A model generated the notes under the pieces. That model was not told the DNA's origin, did not search any database, and saw only the letters and a program-made list of their open reading frames with translations. The translations under genes and the position numbers were made by a program. Of a stretch of 64,000 bases of DNA, positions 25,601 to 40,096 are shown piece by piece. Source of the stretch: Ophiosphaerella korrae (lineage: Eukaryota > Ascomycota > Dothideomycetes > Pleosporales > Phaeosphaeriaceae); NCBI GenBank assembly GCA_028456385.1, contig JALNQF010000177.1, forward strand, positions 27,032 to 91,031. The letters run 5' to 3'. The number at the start of each line of letters is the position of its first letter. Position 1 is the first letter of the stretch.

Positions 25601-27223
25601 TTACTATTATAGATTCTCTATATATAGAATATAGGTACTATTAGTTAAGATATAAATTATTTTAAGAATATAGCCTATTTTATAAATTAGGTATATTAAT
25701 TATTATTATAGATAGATATCTAGCTTATATTCTCTTATATAAGTAGTGTATAGTTATAATTTCTATCCTTAAGATCTAGTTACTAGCGCCCTTACTTATA
25801 TTATCTATACTTTTACTAATATTTAACCTAAAACTAAAGAAGTCTATCTATTTAATACTTAGTCTAATATATAAAAGTACTATCCTTTTAACTTATAAAA
25901 TAAGACTAGTCTTAATATCTATAGATACGTAAAATAGCTCTACTTATAGAAAAAACAAAATCGCTAGCTAAAAATACTACTATCTATTAGTAGATAGTTA
26001 TATTCTAGTAACTTTACTCTACTAGCTTCTATAGTAGTAGGTAGGTCTAGATTTATAAGTAGTATAGTTACTCTTTTTAAAGATCTTTACTTTAATAGTA
26101 TAGATTTATTTAATATATAATATAGGCTTTACGATCTCTAATATATTATATAGGCCTTAATTTAGACTAGGAGTTTCTATAAAGTATTTAAATAAAGTTA
26201 GTATCTTGTTATATATTAAATAGTAGTTGTAGATAAGCTTTAAGCTAATAACCTAGTTATACTACTAGCTAAAACTTATAAAGTATAACCTTAGTTACCT
26301 TACTATATAAAAGAACCTAATAAAGCTAGTAACTTAATATATACTTAGCGTAATATATACCCTAAAACTATTTCTTATTAACTACTATAACTTTAGTAAG
26401 TAAGTAATAGTAATTAGGTATAAAAAATCTCTAATTTACGTAATATAGGACCTAGTAACTATAATATCTTAAAGTTAGCTACTATAGATAAATACTTAGA
26501 CTTTTAGAATTTAATATAAGTTTAATTCCTAGGACTAATTATTTCTAACACTTTTTAGAGCGTATAACTACTCTAGTAGTAATTCTAGTGTAAGCTTCTA
26601 TAACGTAAACTAGAACTAATTATTAATAATCCTAAGTAGTACTCTATTTAGTTCTAATAAAGTAGTTACTAACTACGTTAGATCTAGGGTTCTTACTAGT
26701 AAAATTATAATTAGAATACTACTCTATAGTTACTCGTTTATAAATACTAATAGCTTTAAAATACTTTACTCTAGTATTAGTAAAAGTATATAGGAATTAA
26801 GAATATATAATTATAAGGATTTACTATAGTAAGGTATAGTTAAGATAGATTCTACTATTAGAGTAAGCTAGAGCTATAACTCTATATAATAACTTATAGT
26901 AAGCTTTAATATACCTAAAGTTATATTAATAAAAGTAGTATATATTAAAGCTAAAGGCCTTAGTAGTATAATATAGTAGGAATTAAGTAGTAATAAAAAG
27001 AGTAATAGGTCTCTTATCTAAACTATAAGACTTATAACCTTACTTTTATTACTATATTAATACTATAGTTTATTATAACTCTTAGAAGAGTTAGCGCTCT
27101 TAAAAAGAGTATTAACCTACTTAAATATCTTAATCTATATATAGAAATTTAAAGGCAAGAATAAAGAATTAGATAGGCTACTCTTATTTATTACTTAAAA
27201 GACTATATATTTTTTACTTACTT
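19613..27223. other. unassigned RIP-decayed tract, right part
   Basis: About 7.6 kb of the same character. On the + strand one frame can be followed from about 20.4 to 23.1 kb with only TAA/TAG interruptions, and an overlapping frame does equally well at 21.84-22.19 kb, so neither is proven. No catalytic motif of a transposase, polymerase or recombinase was recognised. A 51-bp tandem pair lies at about 20479-20566. The right end, at 27224-27228, is the target site of copy C and the tract resumes at 34259. Confidence 0.5.
20479..20566 (+). repeat. 51-bp tandem duplication, 1.7 units
   Basis: A unit beginning near 20479 (TTTAAATTATAGCTACGCTT) recurs 51 bases on, with the second copy running to about 20566. 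Mismatches are few. The period is a multiple of three. Confidence 0.7.
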
Positions 27224-27228
27224 CTCTA
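27224..27228 (+). repeat. left target-site duplication of copy C (CTCTA)
   Basis: CTCTA before the 5' LTR is repeated exactly at 34254-34258. Confidence 0.92.
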
Positions 27229-27669
27229 TATTATAGCTATAACAAGAGAAAACTAATTCGAACTAATTAGCCCTACTATAGATAATAACAATATATATAA
27301 CCTATAGGAAAGTAAACTAGGCTAAGAGACTAACTATAATAGGAATACGTAAAAGATTTACAATTTATAATCTTAGTAAATACAAAGTATAAAGTTAAGT
27401 ACGTAACAAATTTATAATTTACGATCTTAGTAAATATAAAGTATAAAGCTAGCTAAGAAGCCTAGGTATATAGTTAGTAATAATACGCATTATTAGGATA
27501 GTATTAGCAATTTAATCCTTTAACTATAGAACGCTAATACAAGATAGTTATAAAATATCTTCTATTGTTTATAGTTATTATAGATCCTAATATAAGCTTT
27601 TATTATTACTTTATAATCTACTAATACTTTTTAGGTACTAGGAAGTTAACCTAAGTAGTACCCTTTACA
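27229..27669 (+). repeat. 5' LTR of copy C (441 bp)
   Basis: It starts TATTATAGCTATAACAAGAG and ends GTACCCTTTACA. The head is of the C/E type; the tail is like that of copy A. It pairs with 33813-34253. Confidence 0.95.
27347..27454 (+). repeat. 54-bp tandem pair inside the C-type U3
   Basis: Units start at 27347 and 27401 (ACGTAAxA, then ATTTATAAT, CTTAGTAAATA and AAAGTATAAAG blocks). The same pair with the same period is in E's LTRs (ACGT at 51047 and 51101 on the + strand). It occupies the place of the inverted repeats found in the A/B/D type. Confidence 0.8.
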
Positions 27670-27687
27670 CCTTACTAATTTAGTTAT
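27670..27687 (+). other. primer-binding region of copy C
   Basis: CCTTACTAATTTAGTTAT follows the LTR as in B and D. See 5901-5918 for the self-priming argument. Confidence 0.5.
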
Positions 27688-27729
27688 TATAAGAAGTAAA
27701 CTATAAGTAGCGTATAGTTTAGCTAATAT

Positions 27730-30700
27730 AATAGTAGAAAGTTTAACTAAGAAAGTAGCTAAGGTACCTATAAGTAGTTACAAGTTAGATAATATAGTAT
27801 AGAAGGATATTAAAAACTATATAAATAACTTAATCTTAGAGAAAGAAGATATAAAGATAGTAATCGATACCTTAGAAACCTAGAATAAAGAACTCTAGGA
27901 ATACGCAAAATAAAATAAAGTGTAAATTAAAGCTATTATTAAAGGATAAAATTAGATAGAATTAATTATATAACGCCTAGAGATAAGTACAATAAAGAAA
28001 CTACTAAAGATACTTATCTTTAAGAAGTTTAATAGAATAAGAGAGAAACTAAAACTCTTTATAGCTTTAGTATAACTCTAGATAGATATATAAGTACTAC
28101 ACTTTAATATAGAAAAAAAGAAAGTAATATATATTAGGATATATCTTAAAGAGAATATAATAAGATAGTTTAAACTCTACTAGATAGATTATACAATATA
28201 TACTCTAATAACCTAAAAGAATAAAATAAGAGCTATCTTTAGAAGTTATAAATACTTTACTAGATAAATAAGAGTAGTATTTAGAGATATAGAGGTTACC
28301 TAATAAGATAAGGAATAGTTAGAAAAGCTTATATAAAGCTAGAGTATTCTAGAATATATATTATAGTTTAAATAACTATTGTAAAATATAGAATAAAATA
28401 AATTAGCTCTAATATTATAATTTAAAATAACGCTAAACTTAAAGATCTAATATAAAATAATTTATATAGAAAAACTATAAACACTAGAAGTCTTAAAACA
28501 ACAAGTAATATAGATTAATAATAACTTTTAAGAATAGAAAAAGAATAAATATAGAGGTTACACCTAGAATTATAACAAGAGAGACCTTATAATTCTTAAC
28601 GTAAATATAGATAGAAAGAAGAAGAAAAATAAAGACTTTACGTACTTTAACTATAGTAAACTAGGCTACTATATAAAGAATTACTAATCTAAGTTAAAGA
28701 AGGACATAGTATATTATAAATATAGGAAACCTAGATACTTTATAAAAGATTACAAAAGTAAGGACCTAAAAGAAGAAAATTAGTTAAAAATAACTAAAAA
28801 AAAAAAGAAGCACTATAAGTATAGGCTAAACCTTAAGAGAAAGTAGCTAAGAGTAAGGAATTATAGTATATAATACTCTACTAGACCTTTTATTATAAAG
28901 ATAACTACTATATATGTCTTTCTAGAAAGTAGAGAGTAAGATATTTCTTATAATAGAGAAATAGAGTAGTAGTAATAAAAGAAAGAATAAAAGCTTAGTT
29001 AGAAGAGATAGCCTAAGTAATAAACTTACTAATAGAAGACTTAGAAGAGGAAGAGCCCTAGATTCTATTAATCTAAGCTAAAGGACTAGTACTAGATAAA
29101 GAGACTACTATAGCTTTTTCTAAAGAACTATAAGAAAGTAAAAGATAAGTTAGTATAAAAGGTATAGAATACGCCTAGCTAATAATATATAGCTATAATA
29201 GCTATATAATAATAGATATAGAGGAATAAAATAAAGAATAGAGATTTATTTAAATATATTTAATAGTTATAAATATAGAGGAAGCGTACAAAGACTAAAA
29301 AGAATGTAATCCTAAAGAAATAAAGTTTATACTATTTTAAGAATAGATAAAGTAATATATAGTTATAGTAGGAAAGATACTTATATAGAGAGAATAGTAG
29401 TACTTTGTAAAGAAAATGTAATAGATTAATAAAGCCTATATACTAAGAGTACTAGTAGTATACTATATCCTAATAATAAATATACTTAGTAAAGATAAAT
29501 ACTAGAAAGGAGATAATAAAATAATAGATCTAAAATATCTAGTAGATTTTAAAGTATTATAGATAGTATACCTAGATAAGAATTATATTATATATAGAAA
29601 CTCTAAAGTAAACGATAATATATAGCCTATAAGAAGAAGAGGTTATAATTATACTAGAGTAATCCTAGTAGAAGATATCTAAGGATAGAAAATAATCCTA
29701 GAAGATAGATACCTAGTAATAAGGCCTAGACTAAAATTATCTAAGAAATGCGTCTAAAGAGGACTATAGTATAAATATACAAATAATAAATATCTAAAAT
29801 ACAAAGAATATAAACTTAAAGTAAGGCTATAGCCTTAGAAAAATAGATAATTTATAAAGACGCCTAAGTAAGAAAAGTAAGAAAGTATAGGTAGCCTATA
29901 TCTTACAAAAATAAGTATATACTAAGAGAAAGAAGTATAATTAATAATTAATAGTAGAGCTACAAGAAACTTTATATTAAAGAAGTTTATAGAAATATAA
30001 GGAATAAAGTATATAATAAAGAAATACTCTTAATAACTAAGTATAATTAAAGGAAAACTATTTAAGGAACCTATTAGGTTTAAAACAGTTCCCTCTACAT
30101 TAAAACTAGAAAGAATAACAATTAAGAATATAGTTATAGATATAACAACAATTAATAACAAATAAGATATAATATTACGTATACTATAGTTATAGATAAC
30201 TAACCTATATATTAATTAGAAAATAGAAAAGATTAATTACTATAGAATAGATATATTAAAAGCTAATATAAACACCTATAAACGAGAATTCCTTAAAGAA
30301 TATAAGAAATAGAAAAAATAGCTTATAGAGCTAGAAGATTACCTTCTAGAATATTAACTATAGAACCTAGTAATAGAACTAGTAGAAGACAAAAACGTAA
30401 GATAGAGCCTAGTCTACTAAAAAATAGAAGAAGAATCTAAAATTAAATAAATATTTATCTAGAATATAATAAAAAAGAGATAAATAAGGAAATCTAAATC
30501 TTTAGTAGTATATAGCCTTATATTTATAGATAAAAAGAGAATAAGTAATAAAAGACTTTACGTAGATTTTAGGAAAACTAACGTAATTATAAATAAGAAC
30601 TAATACCTATTACTATAAATAGATAAAATATAAGATAGGCTATAAAAAGCAAAGATCTTTATAAAACTAGATATCTAGAATACTTACTACTAGATTAGAA

Positions 30701-33159
30701 TTAAAGAAAGTAATAAGTAGAAAATAGTGTTTAGAATATAGTATAAACTATACAAATACTTAGTTATACTATTTAGCTTAACAAACGCACTAGTAGTATT
30801 CTAAGAAAGAATTAATATAGTACTAAGAGAGTACTTAGACGTATTTATATTTGTATACCTAGACAATATCCTTATATTCTTTAAAATAGAAGAAGAATAT
30901 ATATAATATATATATAAAGTACTAGAAAAACTAGTAGAAAGTTAACTATTTCTTAAAATAAGAAAATACAAATTCTATATAAAGGAAATAGACTTCCTTA
31001 GATTTATTATTAAACTAGGAAAAATTAAGATTAACTTAGAAAAGATTAAGTTAATTAATAAATAGCTAGTACTAAAAAACCTAAAAGAGGTATAATAATT
31101 TTATAGGTTAGCTAACTTTTATAGAAAGTTAATAGTAAGATAGTCTAAAAATATAGAACTAATAATAAGACTTATAAAGAAAGATACACTATTTAAATAG
31201 ATAGAAGAATATAATAAAGTATTTAATAAGATTAAGAAGAAGTTTATAGAAAACCTAGTTATTAGAATATATAACCTAGACCTACTAGTAATAGTAAAAA
31301 TAGACGTATCTAGTTTAGTCTATAGAATAGCAGTAATACAAGAAGACTTAGAGACTAAGAAAGAATATTTAGTTAAATACTTCTCTAAGAAGATAAAAAT
31401 AGTAGAACTTAATTACTTAATCTATAATAAAGAAATACTAGTAATCTATAAAGTATTAATATAATAGAAAGTATACCTATAAAGAGTAAAGTACTAGACA
31501 AAGGTCTATATAGACTATAAGAATCTTATAAAATTTATAACAAATAAAGAACTATTATAATACTATACAAGATAGTATAAATTCTTATTAATATTTAATA
31601 TAGAAATTATATATACAAAAGGGAAAGACAACTAATTTATAGATACCCTTAGTAGAAGACTAGACTTATAAGAAGAAGTAAGCTCTACTAGTATAGTTTT
31701 AGTTAAGAATAAAGAAAGACACCTAGTCCTAAATATACCTAAGATAGCTACAACACTTAAAAGAATAAGTAGCGAGCTAGACAAATAGATTTAGAAAGTA
31801 ACTAAAGAAGTATCTAAAGAAATAAGAAAACTAGAGATCTAAAATAGATTTATATAAGCCTATAGAAGAATATATATTCTAAAGAAAATATAGAGAGAAT
31901 TTATATAATAATTCTATAAATTACTAGCATATAGTTACTAAGGTATTAAAAAAATATTAGATAGACTACTACAAGATTATTATATTCTAAGAGCTAGATA
32001 ATTAGTAATATAAGTACTATAAAACTATATAGAATATTAAAGAAATAAATATAATAGATATATACTATATAGAATATAATAACTAGTAGAAGTCCTAGAA
32101 TAACTATAGAGAGTTATTATAATAGACTTTATTACAAAGTTACCTAAACATAAAGACCTAATATTAGGAGTTAAATATAATAGAATCTTAATAATAGTAG
32201 ATAAACTTATAAAGTACTTATACTTCTAACTATATAAAGAGAAAAGTAGGATAGAAGTTACTATATACTAGGTCCTAGTAACTATAATTAGTTAATATAG
32301 ACTACTAGACAAAATTATTATAGATAGAGACGTAAGATTTACTTTAAAACTATAGGGAATAATAACAGCGTAATTAGAAGTATAATACGTAATATCTATA
32401 GTATATTACTTATAAATAGATAGATAGTTAGAATAAATAAATTAAATAGTAGAGTAATACTTAAGATACTACCTTAACTATAACTAGAATAACTAGGTAT
32501 AACTACTACTTACAGCATAGTTAGTATATAATAGTATAAAGAATATAGTAATAAGAGTAATACTTTTCTTTACAAACTATAGATTTAAAACTAATATATA
32601 CTAGATACTAAGGAACTAGATATCTTAGTCTCTTAGAGGAGAAAACTTTACTAATAGACTTAAATATATATATAATTAACTAAGATAAGATATAGAATTC
32701 TTATAGGATTAAATAGTAAAATACTATAATAAAAAATATAAAGAGAGACTTTAATTTAGAGAGAGAGAAAAAGTATAGTTAGTATAAAAAAATATTAAGA
32801 GCAAATAGCTAAGTTTAAAACTAGACTACGTTAAGATAAAACTATATAAAATTAAGAAAAAAGTTATACTAGTTATATTTAAACTAAAACTACTAAATAA
32901 GATAAAGATATACCTAACGTTCTATATAGCTCTACTAGAACAAGTACTATAAGAAGTAGAACTACTTATATATAAAGTAGATACGTATAAAGAATAAGAA
33001 GAATAAAAAGTTAAAGAAATCCTATAGTATTAGTTCTATAATAGTAGAAACTACTATTTAGTAGAATAGATAGAAATAGATAAAAAAAGATAACTATAGG
33101 AAAAAATATAGAAACTAGAAGATAATCTTAATTACCTTAAGAAACTAGAGGACTACTAA
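27730..33159 (+). pseudogene. gag-pol relic of copy C
   Basis: The capsid region is at about 27.97-28.5 kb. Zinc knuckles follow at about 28.64-28.75 kb, with Cys codons turned to TAT/TAC. Protease is at 29950-29970, the RT box at 30856-30867 (YLDN), and RNase H, integrase and chromodomain come after in the usual order. The knuckles are one frame off from protease and RT. The A-run in the linker at about 28.79-28.81 kb is one base shorter than the matching stretch of B, which explains the shift as a later deletion. The pol stop at 33157-33159 matches the position in the other copies. Confidence 0.9.
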
Positions 33160-33800
33160 AATTAAAACTCTCTAGACTACCTTGTAGTAAACTAAAAAAA
33201 TTAATATTACTAGCGCTAAATAGAGAGGCGCTAGGAACGTCTAATGCAATAGGAGCTAGAACAGCCTAAACTACATCCTTAAGGTCTATCTTAGCCTCTA
33301 AGGTATAAGACTATTTAGATAATTTAGTATTATTATAAGCTTTTATTTTATAAAGATACTTAATATAAGAATAAAGATCTACTAGCTTCTAAAGAGTTAG
33401 CTTACGCTTAGCTTTAGCTTTAGTAAGCTATAATAATAGTATCTCTTAAGCCTAGTTAATGGCTCGCCCTATATAACTTAGTAAGAAGAGACTATATAGA
33501 AATTAAATACTTACACTCTATAAGTGAGATACTAGAAAGTATATACTTATATTAAATATTAGCTAAGATATACTTATTATAGTATTTACTATCCTTTAAA
33601 GATATAAGATAAGTAAGCTTTAATTAAGTATAATAGGCGTAGAGAAATATTTTAACCTTATTACAAGTAACGCAAGTAATAAGAAGAAGTTTATTATAGT
33701 TAGAACGCGAAGATATAGAGGATAATAAAGAGTTAGAAATAAATAAAGTAACTAGACTAATAACTTTAGGCCTAGGATAAAGAAATAAAAACCTATCTAA
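33130..33800 (-). pseudogene. antisense ORF relic between pol and 3' LTR, copy C
   Basis: The reverse frame reads AKAKRKLTL, KLVDLYSYI, LYKIKAYNNTKLSK, LEAKIDLKDVV, LAPIALDVP with very few stops. It aligns residue for residue with E (LAPILLDVP and so on) and, more distantly, with A, B and D. The Cys-bearing upstream part lies toward the LTR. The start is uncertain. Confidence 0.55.
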
Positions 33801-33812
33801 AGAAGGGAATAG
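33799..33812 (+). other. polypurine tract of copy C
   Basis: AAAGAAGGGAATAG directly before the 3' LTR. Confidence 0.7.
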
Positions 33813-34253
33813 TATTATAGCTATAATAAGAGAAAACTAATTTAAACTAATTAGCCCTACTATAGATAATAACAATATATATAACTTATAAGAAAGTAAA
33901 CTAGGATAGAAAACTAACTATAATAAGGATATATAATAGATTTACAATTCGCGATCTTAGTAAATACAAAGTATAAAGTTAAGTACGTAATAAATTTATA
34001 ATTTGCGATCTTAGTAAACACAAAGTATAAAGCTAGCTAAAAAGCCTAGGTATATAGTTAGTAATAATGCGTATTATTAGGATAGTATTAGTAATTTAAT
34101 CCTTTAACCATAGAACGCTAATACAAGATAGTTGTAAAATATCTTCTATTATTTATAGTAATTATAGATCCTAATACAAGCTTTTATTATTACCTTACAA
34201 TCTACTAATACCTTTTAGGTACTAAGAAGTTAACCTAAGTTATACCCTTTACA
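33813..34253 (+). repeat. 3' LTR of copy C (441 bp)
   Basis: Same length as the 5' LTR. It starts TATTATAGCTATAATAAG and ends CCCTTTACA, followed by CTCTA. It reads ATTAGTAA where the 5' LTR keeps ATTAGCAA, a direct example of a CpA-to-TpA change after insertion. Confidence 0.95.
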
Positions 34254-34258
34254 CTCTA
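34254..34258 (+). repeat. right target-site duplication of copy C (CTCTA)
   Basis: Exact partner of 27224-27228. Confidence 0.92.
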
Positions 34259-34312
34259 CTTCTATAAACTTTCTACTTTAGTACGTAGTACTAAAATATA
34301 CTTCTTGAAATT

Positions 34313-34360
34313 ATAATTCTTATAAGTAATTATACTTTTATATTATAGTATATTTAAAGA
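34313..34360 (+). repeat. 48-bp dispersed repeat, copy 1
   Basis: Matches 40049-40096 in the same orientation with about three mismatches over 48 bases, then weaker similarity for roughly 100 bases more. This shows that the host tract contains two copies of one older sequence. Confidence 0.7.
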
Positions 34361-37300
34361 GGCCTAACTAAGAGTACTACTTTTTAGTCTAAGTTATAGT
34401 ATCTAATAGATAGTATACTTAAATATAGGCTATATAAGAATATTAAGTATAAAAAGAGCTATTTAAAGTAGTATAAAAATATTAACTAGACTTAAATAAT
34501 AAATTATAGCTAAAGTCTTGATTTTAAAATAGAGAAGCTTAATTAACTTAATATAATTAGTGTTTTTAGACTAATATTATCTCTATATTAAGTTAATCCT
34601 ATCTTAAAATAAGTAATTAAGTTTTACAAATATATATAAAGCGTCTACTTAGCTATTTTAGTAAGATACCTTACTATTTCTTTATTATATCTAGATAATC
34701 TACAACACGATAGAATTATAGCTATATCTATTATTAGTTACGTTAGCTAACGCCTATATATCCTTATAGTATCTACTAGCCCTAGGTAGCGCTTAAGAAG
34801 CTAATCCTCTAATAATAATTATTAATAAAGAGTTAAATTTCTCTATAAGATACTATAATTCTATAGGTACTTTTATATTACTTTCTTTTAGTAACTATTA
34901 AGGCTACTTAAATCTTCTTAGTACTAAAGAAGGCTAACCTTAAGTTATATAGTAACTAGGATAAAAACTATACTTTTAGCTATCTAATTATATATATAAA
35001 ACTAGTATTAATAGATTAACTTACTATAGTAAAAGCTATTAAGTTAGATTTTCTATTAATAAAGGAAGGACTTAGAAGGTTATAGTATTATACTATAGTA
35101 ATTGTCTACACTATAATAAAAGAGATCTTTAAATATTTTACTTTAGATTTCCCTAAAATATTCTAGAGGGCCTAGCTATATTTTGGTAGATCTAGCTTAA
35201 TTAAGAGTATAAATTATTTATAAATTATATATTAGTTAAGATTAGTTAGAGTTCTTATAATATTACTATCTAAACTTAATTATATATATCTATAGCCTCT
35301 TAAACACTCTTACTAATATTAAGGTTATATAAATACTTAAAGTCTACTACTTTACGCTAAAATCTTATAAATTAGAGCTTAAGTATAAAATAAACTTTAA
35401 AGCTCTATAATAGATATAAAAAAACAATCTTAGTAGAACCTTCTAGTTAGTAGTAATCTTAAGCTACTAAACGGCTCTAGTTTTATAATATATAATTAAG
35501 TAATAAAAAACGTCTAGAAAACTACTTTCTAACTAAGTATATTCTTACTACTTATAACTAGGAGTTAGTACCTATTATAGAAACAAGCTACTACGCTATA
35601 GGCGCTTAATATAAGCCTAATACTAAAGCTAAGAATTAAGAAAGTAATAGATTTAAAATTAGTTAGTAGGATTTATATAGTATTATTAATAGAGATAGCG
35701 TATATAATATAAAATATATTCTATATTAAGGTTAGAGTAGTATACTATATAAAAATAGCTTAGGTAAGCTTAAGATAATAGAAGATATATATAGCGAGAT
35801 TAAAATAAATAAAAATCTTCTAATCTAGTTAATAGATAATACTAATAGAAGTACTATTTTCTTTTCTTTTTTACTAAAGTATACTCTTCTTTCTAAATCT
35901 ATCTATAATAGACGATAATATACGTAGCCCTTATAATTATCTCTTTTATACTTTTACTTAGATACTTAGTTCTTACTCTTTTTAAAGAAGTAGTAGCCTA
36001 CTATATATAACTACTCTAGGCTACTATTAATTATATAAATATATTGTATATATAGTAGTAAATTACTACTCTTAACTTTAAACTTTTTTAATAGTAAATA
36101 ATATAGGTTTTCTAATCTATAGTAGTTATAATAAGTTCTACTAAGAGGCCTAAAGGAGAAAAAGATAGATATAGATAGGTTATAAAGATAAACTATAGGT
36201 AAGTAAATAAATAATATAAGAATCTAGCGTAGTAAGATATATAAGCGTATAGTATATAGACTATACTTATTTTACTAAGATAAGAAGAACTTAAGTAATA
36301 CTTTAGCGTAAACTAATATTAAGAGAATTTATCTACTATAGGGGTTTAGGACTAAGCTAAACAAGCTAGGTTAGTAAGCCTATATCTACTAGAGATTAGA
36401 TTACTAATTAATACTAGTATATTCTATTACTACTACTCTAAAAGTAGTTTAAGTATAGTACTCCTTTTTAAAGGATCTATAGATAAAAGGCTATTTTTAG
36501 TAGTTAAGTATAGTATTACTAAATATCTCTTTTATAGTATTATAATATACTACTATAGTTACTACTATAGGCTAAGTAAGCTAGTTACTAGCTTTATCTC
36601 TTTTAAGTAAGTATAGAATATAAGCTACCTATATAGATATATATAGTCTCTCCTTTAGTATATATTAGTATAAAGAATATAGACAACCTTTAATTAAAGA
36701 GAAAGTATAATACTAGAACGTTAATATATATCCTTAGATAAAGAAATCTACTTATATTGTAAATTTTATATATAGCCTATCTATATTAAGTACTATTTTA
36801 CTTTACTTTCTTAGCCTAAGGCTTCTATTTAGCTCTACTCTACTCTACCTATTATTATCTCTATTAATCTCTATTTCTCTACTTTATTAAATTCTATTTC
36901 TTTTTCTAGGAAGTTTTATATTTAGACTTTATAAATTCTAGAATTTATCTCTTTTAATAACTTGTATATAAGTACTTAATATAATAACACTATATCTTTA
37001 CGTAAAAAAACTAGCTTAGAAACTAGTAGTTTTTCTATATTACGTAATATCTAATAGTATTAGTATTCTTTTAAGTATTAAATTTTTAAGGTACTCTTTA
37101 GTTATAGATTGTTAAAAATATTTATTACGAATAGAATCTACGTAATAGCGTAAATAATTACTTAGTAATAGGTAATTATTTTCTTATTATTAAGAATAAC
37201 TATATTAGATTTAGTTATAGTAACTTATAGAAGGGCGTAGAGTATTTTATAAATTATATCTAGCTCTAAATTAAAGTCTAAAATCTTAGATAATTTAAAA

Positions 37301-40048
37301 TAATAGTTACTAGTATAAGTTAACATGCCTATACAAAGTAGATCTTTCTCGAGAATAGGATCTATTATAGCGTCTAGATAAAGTTAGGTTATTTTAAGTA
37401 ACTATAGTAAGCGTCTATAGAAGCTAAAGTTAGAGAATAAAAAAGTTTTTAGTAAAGGCGTAAATATTAAAATTTAAAGAGAAAGAGCTAAGTATTACTA
37501 AGATATATTATAACTATAAGGAGCTTTAAAAGTATAAATTAATAATAGAGCCTAAACTATTCTTTTATAGTTATAATACACGTAATATAGTTACTACTAG
37601 GTTTCTTAGTTAGCTTATTACTAACTAATAATATTTATAATACTCTAATTTAACAAGCTCTTAACTAAATAGTATTATCTCTTATATAAATTACTTTATA
37701 AATACTTAGTATACTACTATTAATACTATATAATACTATAAATTAATAGATAGCTTTATCTACTATTACTTAACTCTATATTAAAAGAGTAGTACCTTTT
37801 TAGTATATCTAATAAGGTCTAAAGAGATTAGTGCAAGAGCTCTTATACTTAGTAAACTTAATAGTATACTTAAGTAGAGTATTACTCTTATAGAGCTACG
37901 TTATAATAAAATACTACTACTACTACGTTTAGTAGTAGGTTATACTATAAAATATAGCTATATAAGAACCTAGTAGGTAGCGTTATAATATAAATAAATA
38001 TTAGAATTTAGAGAATATATTCTAGGCCCTAAGGGTAAGCTAGTATAAACGATAGCTAAATATTAGGGGGAGACTAAAGGTATTATAGTTATAATATACA
38101 AGGTAAAGTGCTTCTATAAGCCTAGACGTATAGCGTTTATATAGAAGAGTTATTATCTAGATATACTAGTAAGTAGATATAGATAGTAGTTATAAGAGAA
38201 ATAGTAAACCTCTAGAGATAGATACTTCTTATTTATAAGAGTAAAGTAAGGTAGTATAGATACTTTTATATTCTACGTTGCGTTAGCTATCTACTATACC
38301 TACTAGCTAGGTATAGCTATAGAAATTATAGCTAGAACTAAGTAAGATAGAATAAATATATAAATAAATATAGTAAGTTTCTACGTATTATAAGAACTAC
38401 AAAGCTAATATAATACTTATTTTCTATAGTAAGATACTAAAACTTATAAAAGATATACTACTTACTACTATAGACTATTAAAGTTCTTATAGTAACTTTA
38501 TTCTCTACGCTCTTTATTTAAACCTCTTATACTAAACTTTATAATAACTACTTTTCTTAAAAGTTACTATAATCTTACTATAAATATAGAGTACTATACT
38601 ATATACTCTATAGAGCTTTAGAAAAGAGGCGAAAAAGCTAGTTATATATTTATACTTATAAATTATTACTATATAAGTCTATAGTAGTCTTCTTAAAGCT
38701 TTCTAATACTTTAAAAGGTTATATATAGTAATTATTAAAATAACTAAGAATTTCTCTATTACTAGTATTCTAACTACTACTCTAAATATAAATATTAAGT
38801 AACTTAGCGACTATATAGCCTCCTTTATAAGATCTATCTAGATAAACTAATATCTTAGTAATTTTTATTTCCTTATAGTAATTAGTAGCTCTTATAACTT
38901 AAGGATCTAACTAATATTTTAGGTTATATTTTCTATATAGACTATATTAATAAATAGGCTTACTAGAGCTTACGCCTTAGTAGAAAATATATTAGTTATC
39001 TTATATACTATTATAAACTTTTACTATTATACTACTTAAGCTATAGACTATATATTAAAGTAGTACTAAAAGAGATCTAAAATATACTCTAGATCTATAG
39101 GTTAGAGTAATTATTTACTTAGTAAGATTATAAAGTAACTAGGTAATACTACTTTAGTACTAGTAATTCTCTATATATTATTCTTATTAAATAAATATAT
39201 AGTCTCTTATAATATTATACTTTTCTATAATACTTTTAATAGATACTACTTTTTTTTAAAGTCTGTAGTATAGTTACTTTAAAAAGAAAAGAAAAAACTA
39301 TATCTTATAGAATAGAAATCTTTAGATAGGCTAATATAATTAAAGCTCTAAGTAATAAAATATATTATAGATAGTACTATAAAATATTACCTCTACTATA
39401 ATCTACTAAGGTATTTATAGTAGTTAGCCTTATAAATTAGCTTATAGCCTAGCTAGATATTTATTATATTAGGTAGAAATCTATAAGTTATATCTAATAT
39501 TTAATCTACTAGTATTAATAAAGAGTATAAATAGAATACTTAATCTTTATATTTAATACTATTTTAGTAGTTATATTTTTAGTATACCTAATAGTAATAA
39601 TACTTAGTCTAGTTTATCTTGTAATAGATCTCCTCTTATAAGCTGTAGTTATCTACTATTTACGCGCTTAATCTCCTCTAATTAGCTAGCCTAGATAGCG
39701 ATTACAAATACCTAAAATATAAGCTCTAATTATTATTCTAGTTTTATTACCTATACTAAGTATTATAGTAATATCTATACCTCTTATTTTAAATTAGCTC
39801 TAGGAGGGCTTCTAATATATAGAGAGCTAGGTTAGCGTATAAAAAAAGGTTAGAAAACGTCTAATAAGGATTAAGTTAATCTACTACTAGTAATAGATAA
39901 TAACAATATTACTAAGTTATATACGTGCTTTAGCTAGAGTATATAAAGTCCTAATTTTTTACTTATTATATTCTACTAATAATATAATTTATATACTATT
40001 AATAGCTACAACTTTATTATATAAAGCTATAATATACTCTCTAAGAAT

Positions 40049-40096
40049 ATAATTCTTATAAGTAGCTATACTTTTATACTATAGTATATTTAAAGA
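40049..40096 (+). repeat. 48-bp dispersed repeat, copy 2
   Basis: Partner of 34313-34360. The longer uninterrupted context here (39.85-40.15 kb) may help in reconstructing the version split by copy C. Confidence 0.7.

Larger units (their letters stand above)
27229..34253 (+). mobile_element. complete Ty3/gypsy chromovirus copy C (7025 bp)
   Basis: Two 441-bp LTRs, the shared primer-binding block, gag-pol, antisense relic and polypurine tract, all flanked by CTCTA. The interior up to the end of pol is close to A, B and D. The segment after pol and the LTR head belong to a second subfamily shared with E. It is more mutated than A and D: the RT box is YLDN and a 1-base loss separates gag from pol. 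Confidence 0.96.
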
